A stretch of DNA of 64,000 bases. Source: Anisodus tanguticus (Eukaryota; Streptophyta; Magnoliopsida; Solanales; Solanaceae). Where the stretch lies: assembly GCA_034509755.1 (NCBI GenBank), contig CM067557.1:14492001-14556000 (forward strand). The letters are read 5' to 3'. Positions 1 through 10,697 of this stretch are shown here, piece by piece. The number at the start of each line of letters is the position of its first letter. The first letter of the stretch is position 1. Below the pieces are notes generated by a model. The model saw only the letters and a list, made by a program, of their open reading frames with translations, was not told the origin of the DNA and did no database searches. The position numbers were made by a program, and so were the translations under genes.

Positions 1-2
1 CC

Positions 3-638
3 ACCGATGTTACAGACTCAATCTGGCGTCGTCTTGACGCCATCGTCAAACAATGGATCTACGGCACCATCTCCAAAGACCTGTTGTGCACTATTATAAA
101 AACAGGTGCTACGGCACGTGAACTTTGGGTCCGGCTAGAAGAAATCTTTCAGGACAATAAAAATACTCGGGCCGTATATTTGGAAGAGCAATTCAATAAT
201 ACCCGCCTCGAGAATTTTAACAACATGTCCGAATATTGTAAGCAACTGAAACTCATAACCGATCAACTATCCAACGTCGGGACTTTTGTTTCAGAAATCA
301 AGATGGTGCTTCAACTTGTTGCGGGTTTACCAAAAGGTGAATATGACACACTCACAACAATGATTCAACAAGCCGACCCTCTCCCAAGTTTCAACAAGGC
401 ACGTTCACAACTATTGTTGGAAGAAACTAGACGTGCTAAACAAGAGGAACATAATCAAAAGGCGTTAGCCGTTGACGGGATGGCAATACTGCGCGGCCGG
501 CGACAACCGACCATCACAAAGCATGTCCAAAGAAGCGAGATGGCAGCCGGTGGCGGAGGTCGTGGCGGCAGAGGTCGCAACAACAAAAGAAAGGGCCGCG
601 GAAAAGGCCAACGCAACCAGTGGCATGGACAGCGATAG
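3..638 (+). pseudogene. Copia gag (UBN2-type) fragment
   Basis: The frame is open from base 3, so the protein continues left of the window. The readable part has the copia Gag core: LWVRLEEIFQDN, then the SEYCKQLKLITDQL helix and the MVLQLVAGLP turn, followed by a basic Gly/Arg/Lys-rich tail from about 540. Gag forms the particle that packages element RNA. I see no CCHC zinc knuckle in this fragment; the basic tail may serve for RNA binding. The frame closes at 636-638, before the protease motif, so a Gag-Pol polyprotein cannot be made without a frame change. Confidence 0.85.
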
Positions 639-865
639 CTTCGCAGCGGTAATGGTCCAACCGGCGGTGCAGGGGCCAACCAGCGAGAATGGGCCTCACT
701 GCATGCCCGTACCCGACCGTAGGGCCCCGGTTCCAGCAGCCTTGGTCGATCGGCCTCTTGGGCCCCGCCCCGCCACCGAGACAGCCCACCAGCGGCAAAG
801 CAAGACACTGGTTGTTGTAGTCCCGCAGCGAAGCAGACGGCCCGGCCGGCACGGCCCCGACTGAT

Positions 866-1265
866 TTGGGCCAGGCCTACACCATCGTGAACCTTCAACA
901 GCCCGACGATAATTGGTACATGGACACCGGAACCACATCTCACCTCACCTGGTCGTCAGGTAACCTATCTCAACTACGTCAGTTAAAGAGTCCTCATTTT
1001 ATTACTATCGGCAATGGTCATCACATTCCAATTGAAGGTTACGGTAACACACACACACACCAAACATCCATATCCACCTTTCTCCTTAAATCATGTCCTA
1101 TACACACCTAACATCATTAAAAACTTAATCTCCGTTATAAAATTCACTAGCAATAATTCTGTGTCTGTCGAATTTGACCCTTTTGGTTTTTCTGTAAAGG
1201 AACTCAATACAGGGAAAATTCTTACATGCTGCAATAGTGTGGGAGATCTCTACCCATTCACTTAA
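866..1265 (+). pseudogene. Copia aspartic protease fragment
   Basis: The motif NWYMDTGTTSHLT holds the catalytic Asp of a retroelement aspartic protease (D-T/S-G), which cleaves the Gag-Pol polyprotein. A frame change near 1014-1110 moves the reading to the second frame, where the pre-integrase text IIKNLISVIKFTSNN and FDPFGFSVKEL continues. A short CA-repeat (about 1049-1062) sits at the frame change and is a likely slippage point. The piece is clearly protease plus the pre-integrase linker, but broken. Confidence 0.8.
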
Positions 1266-1316
1266 TCTTCCACTGTCAGACCGCAAGCACTTCTATCCCT
1301 TGCGGCGATCTCTCCC

Positions 1317-2194
1317 TCAACTTGGCACAACAGACTCAGACAGCCTGGAGACCCAGTTTTTACTTTTCTTAGGACCTCTAAGCGTATTCAATGTAATCAT
1401 GGGAAAATTGCCCAACACTGTTATTCTTGTCCACTAGGCAAGCATACTCGTCTTCCATTTATGTCATCAAATAGTGTTGCTTTTTATCCCTTTGATATTG
1501 TTCATTCTGATTTGTGGACATCTCTAATTGTTAGCTCTTTGGGTCATAAATTATATCTAGTATTCTTAGATGATTTTTCATCCTTTGTCTGGATTTACCC
1601 ACTGAAATTCAAATCTGAAATTTTTGCAAAATTCCTCGAGTTTCAAAAATTCATTAAAACACAATTTGAAAAATCTATCAAATCATTCCAGTGTGATAAT
1701 GGACAAGAATTTAATAACTCAGCATTTCACAATTTCTGTTCTAAACAAGGCATGGTTTTCCATTTTTCTTGTCCCTATACTTCTTCCCAAAATGGAAAGG
1801 CTGAACGAATTATACGTACGATCAATAACATGGTTCGCACACTCCTATTTCATGCCTGCCTACCACCGCCTTTCTGGTCTATGCTGTCAAAATGGTAGAA
1901 TCCCTTAATATTTTACCAACTAGCACACTCCAAAACAAGACCCCTACCGAAATCTTATACCATAGGCTACCATCATATGACCTACGTATTTTTGGATGCT
2001 TATGCTACCCCAACATAGCCTCCACTACACCTCACAAACTTGCCCCTCGCACTCTGCCATGTGTCTTCCTTGGTCTTTCTCCTAATCATCGGGGCTACTT
2101 GTGCTATCACATTGCTACTCGCAAAATCATCATATCCCGTCACGTCACCTTTGACGAGACAACCTTTCATTTTTCCAATCTCCGGAAATTTTAG
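1317..2194 (+). pseudogene. Copia integrase fragment
   Basis: A degenerate HHCC region (LWHNRL, later CYSCPLGKH) at about 1317-1460 leads into the catalytic core. Core motifs are HSDLWTS (first Asp), QCDNGQEF (second Asp) and SQNGKAERI (Glu), the D,D35E triad. The core frame ends at 1896-1898, and reading continues in another frame from 1892 with RIFGCLCYPN and the CVFLGLSPNHRGY motif that closes copia integrases. The enzyme inserts element cDNA into the chromosome; here it is split over at least two frames. Confidence 0.88.
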
Positions 2195-2347
2195 CCCACC
2201 GATTACTTCTTTCTCGATGAACCGAGTCTGTCCCCGGTCATCCAAAATCTGTACCAACAGCAGTCCACTGTCCCGACAGCATCGTCCTCACCAGTCCTGC
2301 CTACAGCCACCTGCTCTCAGTCACCAACACCACTGCTGCCTTCAACA

Positions 2348-3280
2348 GTGCTTTGTCTGGCCCTCCAACAGCAATGTTGCCACCCAGTCCAGCTCCATGC
2401 TCTCAGTCTAATACCCATACACCAACCAGACTGCCTCCAGTCGAGTCTCCTGCACCTCCAACACCACTATCGCCCCTCGGCCAAAAGCAACTTGGGTCCC
2501 ACGGCCATGCGCTCCCACCCGAACTCGTCCCCGCTATGCGCGCCTCACGATCCCGACCCACCACCACTGCCTTCTCATAGCATGGAGACTCGTGCACAAC
2601 ACGGGATCTTCAAACCCAAGGTTCACTTCAATCTCTCCACACAAACCTTATCACCCATTCCAAAAAATCCAAAACTAGCAAAATTGGACCCAAATTGGAA
2701 TGCGGCAATGTGCGAGGAATTTAACGCTTTAACCAAGCAGAACACTTGGGATTTGGTACCTAGACCAGCTGGTGTGAATGTTATCCATTGTATGTGGCTA
2801 TTTCGTCACAAGTTTAGAGACAGTGGTGACTTAGAGAGGTATAAGGCAAGACTAGTTGCCAATGTCACTAATCAGCAGGAGGGTATTGATTGTGGTGAGA
2901 CATTAAGTCTAGTTGTTAAACCGACCACTATTCGGATTGTTCTCAGTATTGCTATGGGCATGCATTGGCCGATTCATCAGCTTGATGTCAAGAATGAGTT
3001 TCTTCATGGGGATTTGAAAGAGACTGTGTACATGCATCAGCCTCCTGGATTTTTTTATCCGGCAGCTCCGCAGTTTGTGTGTCATCTCAGGAAGTCATTG
3101 TATGGATTGAAACAATCACCCCGCACTTGGTATGATTGGTTCGCCAGGTATTTTCTGCAGATTAGTTTTGTCTGTAGCAGGTGTGATACATCTCTCTTCA
3201 CTTTTCACCGAGGTAGCAGCACTACATATTTGTTATTATATGTGGATGACATGTTCTTACTGCCTCATCTGATGGGTTGA
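2348..3280 (+). pseudogene. Copia reverse transcriptase, first part
   Basis: After a Pro/Ser-rich linker the METRAQHGIFKPKVH motif at about 2582 introduces the reverse transcriptase. Recognisable blocks are DPNWNAAMCEEFNAL, WDLVPRPAGVNVI, HQLDVKNEFLHGDLKETVY, SLYGLKQSPRTWYDW and the catalytic YVDD at about 3239-3250. The frame stops just after YVDD (LPHLMG) and resumes in a neighbouring frame at 3277, a single frameshift in the palm domain. The enzyme copies element RNA into cDNA. Confidence 0.9.
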
Positions 3281-4206
3281 AGAATGAAATCATTGCTCTA
3301 CTCAAAATTGAATTTGCTATGACTGACTTGGGCAAGCTAAGTTATTTTTTGGGTATATCGGTGACAAGATCTGCAGCCACTATGTTCCTGTGTCAGCGTA
3401 AGTATACAGAAGAGATAGTGTACAGGGCCAAGATTGCAAATTGTAAAATTATGCCAACTCCGGTGGACTCAAAATCCAAGCTTAGTGCTAATGACAGTGC
3501 GCCAGTTTCTGATCCCACTATATATCGGAGTCTAGCAGGTGCTCTTCAGCATCTTACATTCACTAGGCCTGATATTGCATATGCCGTTCAACAGGTGTGT
3601 CTGTTCATGCACGACCCCCGAGAGTCCCATTTTTCCGCCATCAAACGTATTATCATATACGTTAAGGGCACACTAGACTTCGGATTACATCTATACCCCT
3701 CTGCCCCAACCAAACTACTTGCCTACACGGATGCAGATTGGGCAGGATGCCCCGACACACGTCGCTCCACCTCAGGATACTGTGTATTTCTTGGGGATAA
3801 TCTTATCTCATAGTCCGCCAAGCGGCAGACAACACTTTCTCTTTCGAGTGCTGAAGCAGAATATCGCGGTGTTGCTAACGTAGTTGCTGAGATCTGTTGG
3901 CTCTGAAATATTCTTTTGGAACTCGAGTGTCCACTTCGCAAGTTGTCTATAGTCTATTGTGACAACATATTTGCCATCTATATGTCTCATAATCCGGTCC
4001 AACATCAACGGACTAAACATATTGAGATGGATATCCACTTTGTGCAAGAGAAGGTTGCCCGTGGTCATGTCAAAATATTACACATGCCTTCCTCTTATCA
4101 GTATGCAGACATCTTCACAAAGGCACTACCGCGACAGCTCTTCACCGACTTCCGATCCAGCCTTAGCATTCGGCCTCCTCCCGCTCCGTCTGAGAGGGAG
4201 TATTAG
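3277..4206 (+). pseudogene. Copia reverse transcriptase end and RNase H
   Basis: Continues from the frameshift with FAMTDLGKLSYFLGI, then TPVDSKSKLS, RSLAGALQHLTFTRPDI and the RNase H block LLAYTDADWAGC. A stop at 3811-3813 replaces the Trp codon expected after LIS. The last part reads from 3916 with VYCDNIFAIYMS, QRTKHIEMDIHFVQEKV and ADIFTKALP. RNase H removes RNA from the RNA-DNA hybrid. Stops and frame changes make this a pseudogene. Confidence 0.9.
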
Positions 4207-4407
4207 CGAATATTCTCCAAATATTCCTTGTATATTTTGTAATTATGATAGATGTATATTTAAGGTAACTTAGGATTCTAATTATATTAGGAATCAACCT
4301 TTGTAAGGTAAGTTAGGATTCGTACCATATTAGGAATCAACCTTTGTACAACTATATATATTGTGAATAATGAAAGGAATCCCTAAGGGAAATTATTCCA
4401 TCTTTCA
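4201..4407 (+). repeat. 3' LTR of the 1-4407 copia element
   Basis: Follows a purine-rich tract (CTGAGAGGGAG, 4190-4200), the usual start site for plus-strand synthesis. Begins TATTAGCG, probably TGTTAGCG with one change, and ends TCTTTCA at 4407. Inside are two imperfect copies of a segment containing TTAGGATTC and TATTAGGAATCAACC (about 4270-4348). No matching 5' LTR lies in the window, so the boundaries are inferred. Confidence 0.7.
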
Positions 4408-4689
4408 ATCATGAATAAAAAGGTGAATTTACCAAGTCTTATTGAGTTATCGATTTAACCATTAAGTAAACTCAAAGAACTGATGACCGAACCGATAAGC
4501 CAATATAAAAAACATAAAACTGTTTGAATAACCGATAACTCGATACTAGTAAGCTAAGCAATTTTTCGGTTTGGTTTATCGATTAAACCGAAATCACACA
4601 CTCCTGCTTACATGTGATTTTATAACCTCGTTCTCTATTAACACCTTTTTTTCATCACCTTATCGCACCATAGTTGTACACCCTACACC
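4408..4689. other. Non-coding, AT-rich; hAT-MITE-like remnant
   Basis: No gene seen. The stretch 4430-4605 contains scattered motifs such as ACCGATAA, ACCGAACCG and CGGTTTGGTTTATCG that resemble the interior of the hAT MITE at 56680-57474, but no TAGGGGTG terminus or target duplication remains. Treated as a possible decayed MITE. Confidence 0.35.
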
Positions 4690-5560
4690 AATATATTTGT
4701 AGGTCAACGTAAGAAATAATCAAATTATCTCTAGCAACTTTCTCATTTTATATGTGTGCCTTGGCAAGTATGGTCATTTGTAATTCAATAATTTAATCTT
4801 GTATGACCGCATATCCATCTTAGCATCGACATCTTTTGTAAAACTCATTTTGTGGATACGTTGGACTTTAGTGCCCAATATTCACTACTACACAATATTG
4901 ACGGTCTTAGAGCTGTTTTGTAGTACTTACCTTTCACTTTGTTAGGCATCCTTCTGTCAAATGTTATCCCGGCAATACTTCTCCATTTTAACCATATGGT
5001 TATAATTCTATGAGTAATATCTTCATTTATCATTCTATTCTCTTGAAATAATAAGCCTAGAAATCTAAAAGAAATAATTTTAATACCGCAATCTCATCTA
5101 GTACTTTAGTCTAACCTCAACTTCTCTCTTCTCATGTTGACTATACTTACAGTGCATGCATTCAATCTTATTATACCTATCATAAAATCCTTACTTTGTA
5201 AAGTACTTCTCCATAATTCAAGCTTTTGGTTGACATCCTCATTAATTTCGTCAATTAACACAATTTCACCGGTAAATAATGTACACCGAGGAACTTCATC
5301 TTGTATTGTGTTGGTTATCTCATCCATAACTAGGTAAACAAAGTAGGGACTCAATGTTGATCCTTATGTAGACTCACCACTACGGCTGACTATGTATCTC
5401 CTAATATTGTTCTCGCGTCCATGATGGCTCCTTCATACATGTCTTTTATAACATTTATATATTTAATATGAATTTCTTCCTTTTCCTTCACCCACCAAAA
5501 AATATTTCATGGTATTCTATCATACGCTTCTTATGATAAGGCAATTATTTCATCATAGAA
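4690..5560 (-). pseudogene. Non-LTR retrotransposon (LINE) reverse transcriptase remnant
   Basis: Read on the minus strand, conceptual pieces in changing frames give KAYDRIP, then GAIMDART, then PYFVYLVMDEITNTIQDEVP, LFTGEIVLIDE, KLELWRSTLQSKDF, later HRIITIWLKWRS and GKYYKTALRP. This is the order of a plant LINE reverse transcriptase: fingers, catalytic block (FADD in active relatives, here FTGE), thumb and C-terminal domain. The catalytic Asp pair is lost and several stops intervene. No poly(A) tail or target duplication was found, so this is a fragment. Confidence 0.8.
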
Positions 5561-5818
5561 TGGACAACAATGTGCTCATATACAAGAAGTATATACCGAA
5601 AAAAGAAAACCTCACAAAGAGACGTGATTTTCTACGAAAGATGACGAGCTCTGAGCATATATATTTTTCTACTCGTTCTCAGTCAAATTATAGTAAAATT
5701 TAAAATATCGTCTCATAGAGATCGAAACTACCTAGGCTACAAACATAAATTGTCTTTGTTACTATTTGAGAGAATAAAATTGATGAAGGAAGATTGTTCA
5801 AAAGTCTTGCAAAATCAA
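5561..5818. other. Non-coding spacer
   Basis: AT-rich sequence between the LINE remnant and the first copy of the long direct duplication. The short ORFs here have no recognisable motif. Nothing further seen. Confidence 0.5.
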
Positions 5819-6303
5819 ATTGATACCCCTTTTGCAGTAGAACTTCGCTTTCTATTTATAGGAAAATGTGTCTACCAACTTTCCAAGAATGTCATCCCTG
5901 GATTAGGGATGCTATCCTTGGCTCTTCAGATTTATTCTTCCGTGTGCAGATTTTCAAGGATGTCATTCTTCGTTCTTTTTTGCCTCTGTATCTCTATTTT
6001 CTTCTTTGTTTATTCTTTTTTTTCTTTTTCTGTAATATTAATTAGAAATTTATACAACTAAGAAGAAAAGTTATATATTTATATATATGAGAAAAATACT
6101 TATTTACTTAATATTATATATACCTAACAGTATACTTAATTTATACTCATCAAAAGGCAATCATTTATACAAATAAGAACGTCATTGCTCACCAAAAGAA
6201 AAAAAGAAAAAAGAGGCTATTCCCGAAAGGGGGAGGAGGAGTCAGCTTTGATACAAAAAATGTAGTGAACTGACAAAATCCAAAAAGTTAACAGGGTAGT
6301 CTA

Positions 6304-6746
6304 CATCTAGGAAAGCCGAACGAAAAATTCGCACCATTAATAATATTATCCGCACTTTATTGATCCATGCTTCCGTACCCCCTTCCTTTTGGCATCATGC
6401 TCTACAAATGACTACTTATCTTCTTAACATACTTCCTACCAAAGGTTTGGCATATTCATCCCCTCTTCAAATCTTATATAATAAGACTCCTTCGTATTCA
6501 CATCTAAGGGTCTTTGGGTGCTTATGTTATCCGTTATTTCCGTCAACTACAATTAACAAACTTCAAGCCCGTTCTACCCCTTGTGTATTTTTGGGTTATC
6601 CATCTAATCATCGTGGTTACAAATGTTTTGATTTATCGTCCAATAAAATCATCATTAGTCCCCATATTATTTTTTATGAAACCCAATTACCGTTTGCTAA
6701 AGTCAGTAGTCTTGGGCCTAGTTCGTATAATTTTTTAGGTGACTAG
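6304..6746 (+). pseudogene. Copia integrase C-terminal fragment (copy A)
   Basis: Starts with KAERKIRTINNI, the glutamate end of the integrase triad, then HASVPPSFWHHALQMTTYLL, SHLRVFGCLCYPL and CVFLGYPSNHRGYKCFD. The two catalytic Asp residues lie in the missing 5' part. The frame stops at 6744-6746. A Pro-rich linker follows to about 7110. Confidence 0.85.
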
Positions 6747-7109
6747 GTCTCCCCGTATTTTATCCACCATTTATTGGACTTGTGCCAAACACAAAATCCA
6801 CCAGCGGACCCACTGCCCGCTGGACCTCCTGTCTCGTCACCTCTGCCCAGTTTATCCATCACGGGTCCAAAGAATCGGGCTGCTTATTCACCCCGCCCGC
6901 CCTCGCCACTGTTCCAGATCTCGATTCTAGTGTTGGGCCAGCAGGCCCACTACCTGCTGGCCAGTCCGTCACACCTCCGATTTTGTACCAAAATCCATCC
7001 AATTCTCCCCCGAGTTACAGACCGGTCACTCGTATTCAACGAGGTATTTTTAAGCCAAAAACATTTTAATTATAATTCTAATGTTCTTAAATCTCCCCTG
7101 CCCTGTAAC

Positions 7110-7856
7110 CCAGTGTCTGCATTAAATGACCCGAATTGGAAATTGGATATGAACGACAAATCTGATGGTCTTATTGAGAATAAGACGTGGGAGTTGGTAC
7201 CTCATCCTTCTGGTGTTAATATTATTCTGTCTATGTGAATTTTTACTCATAAGGATAATTCTGATGGTTCTTTTGCGAGACACAAGGCTCGTCTTATAGG
7301 TGATAGTAAGACTCAGCAGGTTGGCGTGGATTGTGGTGAGACTTTTAAACTAGTGGTCAAACCGGCTACCATTCACACTGTTATCAGTCTGGCTCTTTCG
7401 AAAGCTTGGCCCATTCATCAGTTAGATGTGAAGAATGCATTCTTACATGGTGATCTTAAGGAGACCATTTATATGCATCAACCCTTGGGTTTTTGAGACC
7501 CCAAATATCCTCATCATATATGTTTAATGAATAAGTCCTTGTATGGGCTTAAGCAGGCCCCACGAGCTTGGTATAAGAGATTTGCAGACTATGTTTCCTC
7601 TATTACGTTTCCGCACAACAAGTTTGATAATTCATTGTTCATATATCGTCATGGTACTTCCCTGACTTATATATTATTATATGTGGATGATATTATCTTG
7701 ACTTCCTCTTCTAATGCTTTGCGCAAGTCTATCATGACAATTCTTAGTTATGAGTTTGCTATGAAAGACTTGGGGCCCTTGAGTTACTTTTTTGGGAATT
7801 GTTGTCACTCGTCATGTAGGTGGGTTATTCTTATCACAACGGAAATATGCCGCTGA
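7110..7856 (+). pseudogene. Copia reverse transcriptase (copy A)
   Basis: Starts with ALNDPNWKLDMNDKSDGLIENKTW, split here by frame changes, then HQLDVKNAFLHGDLKETIY, MHQPLGF, SLYGLKQAPRAWYKRF and YVDD at about 7678-7689. In-frame lesions include a Trp-to-stop change (TGA, 7236-7238) that copy B lacks, and a stop after MHQPLGF (TGA, 7494-7496) shared with copy B. A frameshift near 7790 in the SYFFG block is also shared. Confidence 0.88.
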
Positions 7857-8640
7857 GATCATTGAGCGAGCTGGTATGTGCAAGTCTACTTCCACACCAG
7901 TTGATACTAAACCCAAGCTGGGTGATGTGGCTGACTCACCTTATGAGGATCCGACCCACTATCGCAGTCTTGCAGGGGCTTTTCAGTATCTTACTTTCAC
8001 GAGACCAGATATTACGTATGACGTACAGCATATGTGCTTGTTTATGCATGATCCCAGGGTTGAGCACATGAATGCGCTCAAACGCATTATTCGATACATC
8101 CAGGGGATACTTGACTATGGTTTACATTTATATCCTTCATCGACGTGGACATTTGTCTCGTATACAGATGTTGATTGGGGTGGTTGTTCAAATACCAGAC
8201 GTTCCATGTCTGGCTATTGTATGTTTCTTGGTAATAACTTGGTCTCGTGGTCTGCGAAGCGACAGTCTACATTATCACGCTCTAGTGTAGAAGCCGAGTA
8301 TCGAAGGGTAGCCAATGTGGTCTCTGAATCATGTTGGCTACGTAATCTTTTTTTAGAGCTTCATTGTCCCATTTAGAAAGCTACCTTGGTTTATTGTGAT
8401 AATATTAGTGTCGTCTATCTTTCTGGTAATCCAGTTCAACACCAGCGCACTAAACACATCGAGATGAATATTCACTTTGTTCGCGAAAAGGTAGCTCGTG
8501 GACAAGTACGCGTCTGTCATATCCCTTCCAGGTATCAAATTGTAGACATGTTTACCAAGGGTCTTCCCTCGGTCCTTTTTGAAGATTTTAGGGACAGTCT
8601 TAGCGTACGAAGACCGCCCGCTATGACTGCAGGGGTGTGA
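7792..8640 (+). pseudogene. Copia RNase H region (copy A)
   Basis: Reads RKYAAEIIERAG, TPVDTKPKLG, YRSLAGAFQYLTFTRPDI, then the RNase H block SYTDVDWGGC (the usual Ala of DADW is Val here), RSMSGYCMFLGNN and SVEAEYRRVANV. A Gln-to-stop change at 8374-8376 is private to copy A. The end continues at 8386 with YCDNISVVYLSGN, QRTKHIEMNIHFVREKV and DMFTKGLP. Confidence 0.88.
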
Positions 8641-8840
8641 AAATATACAAGGATATACACGGTATACCAATACCTTGTGTATACCGTGTATATCACGAAA
8701 ACCCATAACAAGTGGGAAACCGTGATATACACGGTATTCACAACCGTGTATATCACTGTTATGGTAACATACTTAATTGTATATTTTGCATATAATTAAT
8801 ATTGTATACTTATCATAATTGTAGAATTCTTGTATAAGAA
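8636..8840 (+). repeat. 3' LTR fragment with two hairpins (copy A)
   Basis: Starts TGTGAAAATATAC right after a purine tract (GCAGGGG). Bases 8652-8667 and 8679-8694 are perfect 16-bp inverted repeats around an 11-nt loop. Bases 8722-8734 and 8744-8756 are perfect 13-bp inverted repeats around a 9-nt loop. The LTR is cut near 8840, where the longer LTR in copy B continues. Confidence 0.82.
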
Positions 8841-9070
8841 GATAATAAGATATGAAAAAGGAAAAACCCCAACATAAGAAGATAATAAAATCAAGACATT
8901 TATTATAACGAGTTTATCAAGCTTCATGTAGTATCCCAACCAAAGAAAATTACTCCATTATGGAGAAAATATAAAAACTAAAAAGGAAAATATTATTCCT
9001 ATGAAAGAAGAAACAAATACAAAGAAAAATAAAAAATAACAAAATTGAATATTGAGTTGGATCTAAGCTG
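8841..9070. other. AT-rich spacer between duplication copies
   Basis: About 230 bp with no gene. It contains a short direct repeat of AAGATAATAA (about 8839 and 8879) and nothing that matches the flanks of the duplication beyond TTGATACCCC at its right edge. Confidence 0.5.
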
Positions 9071-9219
9071 ATCTTGATACCCCTTTTGAAGTAGAACTTC
9101 GCTTTCTATTTATAGGAAAATGTGTCTGCCAACTTTCCAAGAATGCCATCCCTGGATTACGGATGCTATCCTTGGCTCTCCAGATTTATTCTTCCGTGTG
9201 CAGATTTCCAAGGATGTCA

Positions 9220-9539
9220 TCCTTCGTTCATTTTTTTTTTTTTGATAATTCAGGTTTCCAGGCTTGCGCCTGACTACTTCACTGGTATTACCCAGACGTC
9301 CTGGAAGTAATAGGACCGATCCTTCAACACTATTACCAGGTAAATCGCGGGATGTGCTCCGGTGGCCAGTTTTTCTGGGAGCGTACAACTGATCAATGAG
9401 ACAAGGTCAAATTCCCAACATGCAGAGTTTCTTCGTGCTTGCGGGGAATCGAACCCACGCTGTCCCATGCCAGAGCGCCTTATAGCGCTCAGGCTTTGCC
9501 ACTGGACTATGCCCCGGAGGACGTCCTTCGTTCATTTTT
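9220..9539 (-). mobile_element. tRNA-derived SINE, minus strand, with 16-bp target duplication
   Basis: Core 9236-9523, flanked by TCCTTCGTTCATTTTT at 9220-9235 and 9524-9539. Read on the minus strand it begins GTCCTCCGGGGCATAGTCC, has an A-box-like TAGTCCAGTGG and the B box GGGTTCGATTCC of a polymerase III promoter, and ends in a poly(A) tail (poly-T on the plus strand). The body matches the last unit of the SINE chain at 51041-51328. The paralogous site in copy A near 5975-5990 is empty, which confirms insertion after duplication. Confidence 0.9.
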
Positions 9540-9885
9540 GCCTCTATATCTCTATTTTCTTCTTTGTTTATTCTTTTTTTTCTTTTTCTGCAATATTAAT
9601 TAGAAATTTATACAACTAAGAAGAAAAGTTATATATTTAAATATATGAGAAAAATACTTATTTACTTAATATTATATATACCTAAAAGTATACTTAATTT
9701 ATACTCATCAAAACACAATCATTTATACAAATAAGAACTTCATTGCTCACCAAAAGAAAATAAGAAAAGAGCGGTTATTCCTGAAAGGGGGAGGAGGAGT
9801 CAGCTTTGATACAAAAAATGTCAAGTTAAAGCTAGTGAACTGACAAAATCCAAAAAGTTAACAGGGTAGTCTACATCTGGAAAAG

Positions 9886-10697
9886 CCGAACGAAAAATTC
9901 CCACAAATAATAATATTGTCCGCACTTTATTGGTCCATGCTTTCGTACCCCCTTCCTTTTGGCATCATGCTCTACAAATGACTACTTATTTTCTTAACAT
10001 ACTTCCTACCAAAGGTTTGACATATTCATCCCCTCTTCAAATCTTATATAATAAGACTCTTTCGTATTCACATCTAAGGGTCTTTGGGTGCTTATATTAT
10101 CCGTTATTTCAGTCAACTACAATTAACAAATTTCAAACCCGTTCTACCCCTTGTGTATTTTTGGGTCATCCATCTAATCATCGTGGTTACAAATGTTTTG
10201 ATTTATCGTCCAATAAAATCATCATTAGTCGTCATAATATTTTTTATGAAACCCAATTCCCGTTTGCTAAAGTCAGTAGTCCTGAGCTTAGTTCGTATAA
10301 TTTTTTAGGTGACGAGGTCTCCCTATATTTTATCCACCATTTATCAAACATGTCCCGTACCCAAAATCTGCCAGCGGGCCCACTGCCCGCTGGACCTCCT
10401 GTCCCGTCGGCTCGGCCCAGTTTATCTGTCACGGGTCCAGCAACTTGGCCACTTATTCAAGCCAGTTCTGCCCCTGCCACTATTCCAGATCTCGATTCCA
10501 GTGTTGGGCCAGCAGGTCCACTGCCTGCTGGCCAGTCCGTCACCCTTCCGATTTTGTTCCAAAATCCACTCAATTCTCCGCTGAGTTACAGACCGGTCAC
10601 TCGTAGTCAACGGGGTATCTTTAAGCCAAAAAGACATTTTAATTTAAATTCTAATGTACTTAAATCCCCCTACCCCGTAACTCAGTGTCCGCATTAA
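9886..10697 (+). pseudogene. Copia integrase C-terminal fragment and linker (copy B)
   Basis: One frame stays open from 9930 to 10697 and covers HAFVPPSFWHHALQMTTYFL, VFLGHPSNHRGYKCFD and a Pro/Ser-rich linker ending in RPVTRSQRGIFKPKRHF, the lead-in to the reverse transcriptase. The two catalytic Asp residues are missing. It shows what the intact linker looks like in this family. Confidence 0.87.

Larger units (their letters stand above)
1..4407 (+). mobile_element. Degenerate Ty1/copia retrotransposon, 5' end outside the window
   Basis: Domains lie in copia order on the plus strand: gag, protease, integrase, reverse transcriptase, RNase H, then a 3' LTR. The 5' LTR, primer-binding site and start of gag lie left of the window. 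Pol is split over several frames with stops, so the copy is inactive. Its protease and linker text resembles the remnant at 22356-25640 more than the other elements in the window; both carry the METRAQHGI motif before the reverse transcriptase. No target duplication can be tested because the left end is missing. Confidence 0.93.
5819..8840 (+). repeat. Long direct duplication, copy A
   Basis: This segment and 9071-12412 align end to end apart from one SINE in copy B. Both start at TTGATACCCC, carry about 485 bp of AT-rich non-copia DNA, then the same 5'-truncated copia fragment and the same LTR start. By eye they agree at well over nine bases in ten. Copy A ends inside the LTR near 8840. The copies are separated by about 230 bp. 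Confidence 0.88.
6304..8840 (+). mobile_element. 5'-truncated copia element (duplication copy A)
   Basis: Copia homology starts abruptly at AAAGCCGAACG (6304), inside the integrase catalytic core, and runs through reverse transcriptase and RNase H into a 3' LTR fragment. Gag, protease and most of integrase are absent. The same truncation point occurs in copy B. The element belongs to the same family as those at 30634-35667 and 59634-64000 (shared WPIHQLDVKNAFLHGDLKET, MHQPLGF and QHQRTKHIEMNIHF text). Confidence 0.9.

Noticed and set aside
455..943. Minus-strand ORF of 162 codons over the copia gag tail
   Set aside because: Shadow of the GC-rich gag/linker region on the other strand; Arg/Ala/Gly-rich with no motifs.
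9430..9515. tRNA-like sequence with A and B boxes
   Set aside because: It is the head of the SINE at 9236-9523; flanked by a target duplication and lacking a full cloverleaf.
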